64,000 nucleotides of DNA from Bryoerythrophyllum caledonicum (taxonomy: Eukaryota > Streptophyta > Bryopsida > Pottiales > Pottiaceae): positions 41,391,158 through 41,455,157 of the forward strand of contig OZ020514.1 of NCBI GenBank assembly GCA_963971425.1, in the 5' to 3' direction. Positions 56,549-64,000 of this stretch are shown here, in pieces. Each line of letters starts with the position of its first letter. Within the stretch, counting starts at the first letter, position 1. The position numbers and the translations under genes are program-made. The notes beneath the pieces were generated by a model, which was given only the letters and a program-made list of their open reading frames with translations, did not search any database and was not told where the DNA came from.

Positions 56549-57590
56549 ACCTTTCTAATACTCGGCAAGCCTTCGTGAATCTATATTGTCTCGAAGTACG
56601 CCTTGACATTTGAAAGACCTATTGCATTTGAAGTCAAATTTCTGTGCAAGAAGTAGATACATTATTCTAGGTCAACTTAGTTGTGTTTGGAATTTCTAGA
56701 GATGCGGAGGTGTGTGGTCGTGAATGATTGCTGCGGCCGTGACAAAGAGTAGGGTTTTCTCTTCCTTCTTCATTCAAGACGTTTTGGTGCACGCAATCGG
56801 ACCATTTGTAAGTGAGTTTTGTCTAAACTTTATGGTGATTTACTTGGCATTTGGTTCGCACATTTGATACTATTATTTTCAATGTAATGAAAAAGTTGTA
56901 GGAAGGAGGTGATACTTCGGCGTCGACACAATCGCCTCCTCAGTACAGGTTTGGGGATTCGTTTTTTTATTTGTACATCAGTATGACATATATGTTCTTG
57001 CAACTCTCAAAATGCGTAGTTTTGGTTGGTATGAGTGCTTTCGGTTTTGATTTAGTATTCTTCGTTTAAGCAATCATCAATTGTGCCCGATATTGTTGCC
57101 GCTAATTCCGGACATAGAATATGTTGTGCACATTCAGCTCGACCCGAGCTAAATATGTAGTGCACATTCAGCTCAACCTGAGCTGATTATGCAGTGTACA
57201 TTCAACTCGACCAGAGCTGAATATGCAGTGCAGATTCAGCTCGATCCGAGCTGAATATGTAGTGCACATTCAGCTCCACCCGAGCTGAATATGTAGTGCA
57301 CATTCAGCTCCACCCGAGCTGAATGTGCACAGTATGTGTCGTGCACATTCAGCTCGAGTTAAGCTGAATATGCACAGTATGTGTTGTGCACATTTAGCTC
57401 CACCTGAGCTAAATGTGCACAGTATGTGTCGTGCACATTCAGCTCGAGTCAAGCTGAATATGCACAGTATGTGTTGTGCACATTTAGCTCCACCCGAGCT
57501 GAATGTGCACAGTATGTGTCGTGCACATTCATTGTTCACTTTGATTGATGTGGGATGAACCTTGGAGTACTATTGTACTAGTTCACCTAA
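55876..57590. repeat. Right arm of the 1.6-1.7-kb inverted repeat
   Basis: The reverse complement of 46392-48041. On the plus strand it holds the CCCTAAA block, the (CT)n tract and an ATG at 56702 starting MRRCVVVNDCCGRDKE. An exon-like unit follows, with GTTGTAG before it and CAG-GTTTGG after it (about 56901-56948). The palindromic AGCTCGA cluster (57120-57530) completes the arm. It lacks the DUF7869 coding part found beyond the left arm. Confidence 0.92.
57120..57532. repeat. Palindromic minisatellite cluster, right arm
   Basis: The same units as at 46500-46810, in inverted orientation but with one or more extra copies, so the arms differ in copy number. Confidence 0.85.
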
Positions 57591-60500
57591 TGGTGAAGGT
57601 TTTTTGTGATAAAAAATCATAATTCTCTACATTCACATTGTATCAAAATATTTTGAGAGATCGAGGAGATGAGAGAGGAGTAGCTCCGTAAATCCTGGTT
57701 AGGAGGGACATTGAGGTGTTAGGCGCAAATGCGAGGCACACAAACAGTGAGGGTTGCTGGGCTCATTGTAGATCCCGTTGTGTCCCTCCTTTGCTGCTGA
57801 ATGGTACACTTATGGTGTGTAGAAGGTTGGAAGGGATGGCAAATTGTTGATCTATCTACTATTGAATTTGAATGGGGACGCAAATACTAGCATTAGTCTG
57901 AGAGAGTAAGTCTGTAGCGGGGCTCTTGTGTTGGCTCAGATCTAGATCTAGACTCTGCTCCCTCCATATCATCTTCTTATTAAGTAGATCCAGATTTGGA
58001 TACCACAACACCATAGGAGCACCGTACACCAAGTCCCTCTACAACCAAGATGCAAGCATCAGCATGAAGAAAGTTCATTGGACACACCAAACTCAAGCCA
58101 GACGCCAAGACACAAACACCACTTACAAAGACCAACGATCCTTAAAATCAGCTAAGTTATTTCCATACATCGCATTGTTTCACTACTCTAGATCTTGCAA
58201 TCATGGTATGCACTTGTTAGTCCAACGATCCTTAAAATCACCTAAGTTATTCTGTGTATCTCCATATTCCTTATTGTTCCATTACTCTAGATCTTGCAAT
58301 CGTGGTATGCACTTGTTAGTAACTGCAGACAAACACCAGCTACTCATCAAAGGTAGACCACCTCTACCCAAATCTGTAGAAGCCAACGCTGCCAACCTGA
58401 AGCGACCTCCAAGTAACGAGTTATCGCACCCGGACTCTGGCACGGACGAATCAGAGCGCCATCGTCCCGGCCGACACTGCAGACCGCCAGCCCGACACCA
58501 CAACCATCACATGGACGAACTAAACAGTCTTCAGGTGCAGTCTAGCGCGAAAGCCGATCAGACCCCTGGAGACACCGAAATATTCTCAACGACAACGGAG
58601 CTCTCAGATCTCGCCTATCCCAAAAATCTACAGGCATTTTCTTACCAATATTCTCATTCCACTTGTTATATCAAACCACAAACTCATATTAGAATAGGAA
58701 AACGTCAGCCCAATACACACACAAGTAGATCACAATCACCCACTACACTAGAAATAGTACAGCCTCCATATCACTGCACTAGCAACCTGCACAAACCCAA
58801 CATTACTAACAACCAGTTAACTAGTCCTCAAAATACCAAACCTACAGTACTATACATTTCTAATCAGCAATGAGCTGCAAGCACAGAACTTCGATGCCCG
58901 CAGGAAACCTCACCAAGCTGCCATGGGCGAAGATTGCCATCGCTGTCCTGCACAGTGAACACAATAGACAATGGAGAATCAAGCAACAGCAGCCAACACA
59001 AGAGTGCACTACAACAAATGACGGACGATCCACTCAGGAAGACGCCGACGCAGACAAACGCGAACCCTGGGAATCAAGAAGATATCAGCCCAGTAAAACT
59101 CCGGCAACAACAAAAGTCGACCTCTCGATTCAGAACGTCGAGGACACAGGTGGACAGAGACACTGCAAATCAAGGAACTCCAAACTCAAGAAGAAACCAG
59201 CAGACAAACACAGAACAACGCCCCCGATGCTCCAGCGCATGAAGACGAGGACCATCGACGCAGCTACATCAAGAGAAAGAGGCGAAGATTCAAGACTTAA
59301 CCACTCCTGAAGACAAGGACGAGGCATCAGAAGATAAGGACATCAAGACTAAGTATACAACCCAGAAAAGACAGAAGACCTTCATCTACAAACCAAGCGT
59401 CAACACAGGCAAACACAGTCCACAAGCCCGGATGCTGAAATACAAGGCGACAAGGCTTATCAACTCAAACGCCTCACAAGACAAAGGCGACAAGCTCAAG
59501 ATTAATGGAAGAAGTCTGCTGAGACTGGACACCAGAAAACAAGCTTCCATCGGATACAAGAATTTCGAGGGAGGAACCAACGTGGAGTCCAGGAAGCCAC
59601 CACACCCGACGTCTACCCACGCCACCATTCCAACGGCACCATCCTCGACACTAAAATTAGCGCCAACAACGACCCGAAACCCTAAGAAGCCAATCGACCA
59701 GCCACCAAGCCGCCATGAGGAGCAAGAAACCCTAGCCACGAAGAACCGACATATAAACCAAGTCCAACAAGCAAGAACTCCCTCTTACGTCCTAACATCA
59801 GGAGTCACGTTGTCACCCAACGCATCGCACACCTGCTCGAGCACGGGAGCACGAGTGAAGGAAGCACGCTCGGGGTATGAAGTGCCTGGGGGGGGTGAAC
59901 GCTCGCGGGCTGGAGTATTAGCGGAGGGAGAACGCCGTGTCAACAAGGCCGCAAGAACGAGAGCAAGTCGAAGAGCGTGGAGCACAGGGCCGCCCCCGCG
60001 CATCGCCACCTTGGTGAATTGTCTCTTTACTCTCTCAGTTGCTCCTGTTTGCATTGCTTGTATGTATTGCATGCTCCCCACTTGTCTACGCTGCCTACTT
60101 CTGTTGTAAGGCGCAGGCGAAGGACAAGACCCTTGAAGCCAGAAGACCAGGAATCCCGAAACCCCGAACTCCGAAGGCCAAAGACCCCGAAGACCGACAA
60201 CCCAGCGCTCGAAGCTCCGCGACATTGGAGTTGGCGCGCCCACAACACACTGCCCTCGAAGAATGCCACACACAGGAGTAGGCCCAGAACACGAAAGCTG
60301 AACTGCCAACCAAGACTTGCCCGGCATCAAAGAAAGTGGCCTCGAAACGTGCCGTCCCCACGATGTGCACGATACTGTGGTAGAGTTGCCCGAAGAAGGC
60401 GAAGGCAGCCCTGCAACGAGGAGTCCCTGCAAAATACACGACACAGTGGAGAATCAAGAATCCAAGAGTCAAAGTACCAGCGGCGGACAACGTCGAAGGG

Positions 60501-61041
60501 GCGTAGGTGCTTACCCAAGAGAAGAGCCGTGACGGAGCCCAAGAAGCCAACTAGGAGAGACAGCCTGCAGACGACACATGCCGTTGAAGACAAGCGGAGC
60601 ATCAACACACTACAACCCAAGAAAGGCTCCCCAACCCAGAACGAACCCGAGACGCTGCCAACACAGCCCCTGCCCCGAAGACAAGCCCACCACCATCACT
60701 ACACTACACCATTTCGCAGTTGCAACCCACAGCGGCCTGGAGAGAGCTTGAAGATTAGGCCTATTAACTTCGTCGCAAGTACTCAAGAGCTAAACTGGCG
60801 TCCTCAACAAGGAAGGCTGGCAAGAGGCAATCTGAGCCTCTGGAGGTTAATTTAGCTGCTAGAAGAAAAAGTGACCCCCTTGTTATCAACAACGACAAAA
60901 GAATTGCACAAGGAGGAAAGAAAGGGAGCCAACCAGCAGCCAAGAAGCCCACAAGGTTGGTATTGGTTTGATTTTGTTGATTTGCTTCATAGTGTGGTTT
61001 ATTGTATAAACCCACTATCATGTAGGTTTTATGCATCTAAT
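57591..61041 (+). promoter_or_regulatory. Upstream/5' region of LINE copy 2
   Basis: The interval before ORF1 has no recognisable domain, despite several ATG-started open frames (for example 57926-58873). It becomes GC-rich at 58.4-60.8 kb. A tandem duplication of 90-99 bp lies at 58132-58320. The length and the presence of tandem repeats parallel the 5' region of LINE copy 1, but I could not align the two. The 5' end of the element is not defined, and part of this could be other repeat DNA. Confidence 0.4.
58132..58320. repeat. Tandem duplication, two units of 90-99 bp
   Basis: Both units start CCAACGATCCTTAAAATCA, contain ACTCTAGATCTTGCAATC and end GTATGCACTTGTTAGT. Confidence 0.9.
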
Positions 61042-63162
61042 ATGAAGCTATGCCAAATGGAAAGACACACCACACATTCAAGTGGTGTGTCTACTATATG
61101 TCTCTTTGCACTAGGATGTAGAAGCAACAAATGGGTTAAGGATGTGTGCCAAATGTCTTGCTTAGAATCTAGAACTCATGTTGATAGAAATGCTAGAATA
61201 TTCCGCTTTACTTGTTGGAACCATGGTACCTCAATATTAGGACTTATGCAATGTTTAGATCATGTCTCAAGTCGTAAGTGTCTAGCAATAACAAGGCAAT
61301 TTTACTACTATAGTAATCCATGCCCTGGTAAATATTGTACATTCTGCAATAGTGGTAAAAGAGGTATCATACTTGATACCGCTTTGTACCTCAGCATATT
61401 GCTACAACATCACTTCCAACCCCACTCCTCTATCCTACACGGCCCACAACTTAATTTGTGGAATGGTTGGAGTAGTGGAATTATTGGAAGCCCCCCTCTC
61501 TTGAGAAAAATCTCCTTACACCTCTCTTCCTTACCATGTAGAATGATTACACCACAAGTGGAAGCATCATCCTGCTCCAACAAAGAGGACTCCAACAATA
61601 TGGACGTGTCACCCATCAAACGTCTAGAAATAGATGTTGCACCATCATCATCTCTTGAGGTAAGGGCAGTAAAACATGGGAGACCCCCTTTCTGGTTAGG
61701 CTTTGATGCTCTAAATGCTCTAGGACAAATTCATGAAGGTCCCCGTGTCAAACACCTTAGTGTCAGTGAAATGCAACTTGGAGGGATGAATGAATTGGAA
61801 GCGATAGAAGCAAGTGAGGCAGTCGTGTCCTATCCATATGTCACGCAAGAGCAATGGCCCAACACTAGAGCTGATGGAAAAAAGGGAAACCATCTAAACC
61901 TCACACAACTTCCTCGTGATGTAGAGGTGGATGAATATGGCTTCTCCCTTGATTACCAAATCGCCATCTCTTTTGAGATAGGTGAAAGCATTGTCTCAAA
62001 GGACACAGTGTCAAGGCAAGTGAGAGAAAGACTTACACACATGAATATCCCACTAGGGGAGAACATGGCCCAACCAATAGCAGTCATGTGCCTTCATAAG
62101 TCCGAAAATTGGAGTGGAGTAGTCAAAATCCATCTAAAAAACCCTGTAAAAGATGCTAGTGACCTCCTTACGGGGATTCGCCCCTTCATCCTTAAACTAG
62201 ATGAAGCCGTGCCTGTGAGAGGAAAGGTTTGCAAGTCCTTTGACTCCATTGCCATCCAAAGACTCCTTTCAGTAAGGATTAGTAGCCCTTCCCTCAAAAG
62301 TAGAAAATGGTTTGATGTCCTTTTTGAAATAGTAAATGAAGGATTTAAAAGAGGAGTAGAGTATGAAATAACCACAGTCACAAAAAAAGAAGTAGCTGAC
62401 TTTGCATGGGTGAAAGCACCAACACCGGAGGAGGCAAATAAAATAAAAGAACAAAAAATATATGCAGACAGTGAGGTGTTTGTACCAATTTTTGCGAAAC
62501 GAGGAAGAATGACGGAAGATGAGAAAGCCAAAAAGAATGCCATTGTCCTAATTGCCCAAAACTTGAACAAAACCAAATCCACCCATGAATTAGAAGCAGC
62601 CATCAAACAATTCATGGGAGAAGAGAATGTTGTTAGTATCTTTTTTAGACTTGAGAATGGGAAACATGTCGGATCTTGCAATGTGGAGTGCAAAAATGCA
62701 GCGGTTTACAAGAAATACCTAAACAAATGTGAGAAAATGCTCAACAAATATGTTGAGTTTATCGCTCACCCTCGTAGCATGGACAGAAAACTTAGACCTA
62801 GTCCGGAAGAGCTGACTAGGCTTGGATTTTCAGATATTAACACGGCAATTGCAAACACCGTAGAAACCCTAAACATCACAACGGGGGACACCTACAGCAA
62901 AAAAGACATTGACACCCTAATCGATGTCGTAGTAGCCAAGAGCTCTAAAGCTACTATGGGAGAAATCAGGCAAGAAATGGATAGTCTGAAAGAGGCTATT
63001 GTAACGGAGGCCAAAACATATGTAGACACTGTACATGTCAAACAAATCAAAAACACCAGCGCACTTAGAGCTGAAATAAGGGCATTACAAAACCAAATGA
63101 GATCATCCATGATGATCATGGACCAACTCCTTCCAACAGACTCCTTGGAGCAGCCAAACTAG
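61042..63162 (+). CDS. LINE copy 2 ORF1, intact
   Basis: 706 codons run from an ATG at 61042, and the frame is open further upstream to 60856 without another ATG. The N-terminal 200 residues are cysteine-rich (CLFALGCRS, CQMSCLES, NPCPGKYCTFCNSGKRG) and have no counterpart found in copy 1. From HGRPPFWLGFDALNALGQ onward it matches copy 1 ORF1: LLTGIRPFIL, GKVCKSFDSIA, FKRGVEYEITTVT, KRGRMTEDEKAKKNA, VECKNAAVYKKYL, LTRLGFSDINTAIANTVE. The C-terminal 80 residues (KKDIDTLIDVVV to RALQNQM) look coiled-coil. A shorter start at about 61600 (MDVSPIKRLE) would match copy 1 better. The role is inferred: RNA binding and particle formation, as for LINE ORF1 proteins. Confidence 0.75.
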   Translation: MKLCQMERHTTHSSGVSTICLFALGCRSNKWVKDVCQMSCLESRTHVDRNARIFRFTCWNHGTSILGLMQCLDHVSSRKCLAITRQFYYYSNPCPGKYCTFCNSGKRGIILDTALYLSILLQHHFQPHSSILHGPQLNLWNGWSSGIIGSPPLLRKISLHLSSLPCRMITPQVEASSCSNKEDSNNMDVSPIKRLEIDVAPSSSLEVRAVKHGRPPFWLGFDALNALGQIHEGPRVKHLSVSEMQLGGMNELEAIEASEAVVSYPYVTQEQWPNTRADGKKGNHLNLTQLPRDVEVDEYGFSLDYQIAISFEIGESIVSKDTVSRQVRERLTHMNIPLGENMAQPIAVMCLHKSENWSGVVKIHLKNPVKDASDLLTGIRPFILKLDEAVPVRGKVCKSFDSIAIQRLLSVRISSPSLKSRKWFDVLFEIVNEGFKRGVEYEITTVTKKEVADFAWVKAPTPEEANKIKEQKIYADSEVFVPIFAKRGRMTEDEKAKKNAIVLIAQNLNKTKSTHELEAAIKQFMGEENVVSIFFRLENGKHVGSCNVECKNAAVYKKYLNKCEKMLNKYVEFIAHPRSMDRKLRPSPEELTRLGFSDINTAIANTVETLNITTGDTYSKKDIDTLIDVVVAKSSKATMGEIRQEMDSLKEAIVTEAKTYVDTVHVKQIKNTSALRAEIRALQNQMRSSMMIMDQLLPTDSLEQPN

Positions 63163-63164
63163 TT

Positions 63165-63466
<302 letters not shown>

Positions 63467-63470
<4 letters not shown>

Positions 63471-63520
63471 ACAAACTACTAATCGCACTTTGTGGAGACA
63501 TAGAAACGAACCCTGGCCCA
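63467..63520 (+). other. 2A-type ribosome-skipping motif before ORF2
   Basis: The codons read YYKLLIALCGDIETNPGP, directly followed by the ATG of ORF2 at 63521. The 2A consensus is D-(V/I)-E-x-N-P-G-P, usually after a hydrophobic stretch and a Gly. All fixed positions match. 2A peptides make the ribosome skip the Gly-Pro bond, releasing the upstream product and continuing downstream. They are known in several APE-type LINEs of animals and trypanosomes as well as in viruses. Confidence 0.85.
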
Positions 63521-64000
63521 ATGCCTAATGTCTTCCAAAACCACCCAAAAATACACAAAAGATTATCTAAAATATATTTTATCCCAAATACTATAAAACT
63601 CCATCCCGAATATCAACACCTAGCATCCTCGTTTGCACCTCTTCTAAAAAATAATCACACCCTTCACCAAAATTATTCCACTCTCTACCCCAACATCTCC
63701 CGTTACATACACCAAAAAAAACACTACCACCCATCCTCACATATACTATTCGCCATAATTACCACCCTCCACCCCTCTATAGACGAATGCAACAATATCA
63801 TCAATCAACATTCTACCAACACAAACCCAACAAACTAGACAAATATATTCCTAACCACCTTATCCTCCCTACATAATCCCCCCGAAAGACATATAGATAC
63901 ACTCCACCCATACACCAAATTCTTAGAAGAAAACCAACACCTCCTCAAACACAAAACCTCTCTACACATTGACCTATATAACTTTATTCATAGCCAAACC
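63521..64000 (+). pseudogene. LINE copy 2 ORF2, N-terminal part with a nonsense codon, continues off the window
   Basis: The frame MPNVFQNHPKIHKRLSKIYF, IPNTIKLHPEYQHL matches copy 1 (MSNILKRHPTSHKKNAKIYF, IPNTIKFQPEYKHI). A TAG at 63836 falls about where copy 1 has a Trp codon, and the frame continues beyond it (NPPERHIDTLHPYTKFLEEN). This is the unassigned N-terminal domain before the APE endonuclease. The sense strand is strongly C-rich and G-poor. With the remainder unseen, it cannot be said whether the single stop is the only lesion. Confidence 0.75.

Noticed and set aside
57926-60855. Several ATG-started frames of 150-315 codons in the GC-rich stretch before LINE copy 2.
   Set aside because: They overlap in multiple frames and both strands, and show no domain or consistent conservation. 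They are probably chance frames in GC-rich leader DNA.

Overview
The window is repeat-dense nuclear DNA, most likely from a streptophyte plant with a large, transposon-filled genome (a bryophyte, lycophyte, fern or charophyte would fit; the exact group cannot be read from the sequence). The reasons are plant-type CACTA transposase modules (Tnp2, DUF4218, DUF4216), a Ty1/copia element primed by initiator Met-tRNA, degenerate TTTAGGG-type telomere repeats, fragments of plant BAG and plastid KAS genes, and spliceosomal introns. Almost everything is mobile DNA or decayed genes. No gene in the window can be called intact with confidence.

Layout. 0-0.87 kb: 5' end of a secreted-protein gene (minus), directly abutted by a broken pogo-like transposase (0.87-2.31 kb). 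2.3-4.8 kb: non-coding with short tandem repeats. 4.83-12.18 kb: an unrecognised decayed coiled-coil gene split by a young Ty1/copia element (5.06-10.63 kb), which carries a GC-rich host BAG-family segment between its RNase H region and its 3' LTR. 12.5-16.3 kb: a 3.7-kb satellite of about 42- and 31-bp subunits. 16.3-21.9 kb: a Helitron-like end, a tRNA-derived SINE with a very long (AAG)n tail, and TTAA-flanked piggyBac-like inverted termini. 21.9-40.1 kb: a decayed CACTA transposon on the minus strand, into which a 13.3-kb LINE inserted (22.54-35.85 kb), itself carrying a 0.8-kb insertion. 40-44.6 kb: mostly featureless, with a KAS pseudogene fragment. 44.6-47.5 kb: a decayed DUF7869-type gene. 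46.4-48.0 and 55.9-57.6 kb: two inverted arms that duplicate the 5' part of that gene and flank a 5.3-kb transposon with pogo-like transposase (48.8-54.1 kb). 57.6-64 kb: a second LINE of the same family on the plus strand, cut by the window edge.

The most interesting system is the LINE family and its SINE. ORF2 of the first copy encodes, in order, an APE-type endonuclease, reverse transcriptase, a chromodomain-like segment, RNase H with all four acidic residues, a CCHC zinc knuckle and a C-terminal restriction-like endonuclease. This is the two-endonuclease plan known from Dualen/RandI elements of green algae. In both copies a 2A-type ribosome-skipping motif (GDIETNPGP in the second copy, a degenerate form in the first) lies directly before the ORF2 ATG, with no in-frame upstream ATG. 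The SINE at 17.68-18.26 kb has a tRNA-like head and a 3' tail homologous to the 3' end of this LINE, including a potential stem-loop and the same TTC-rich tail. This is what a LINE-SINE partnership looks like.
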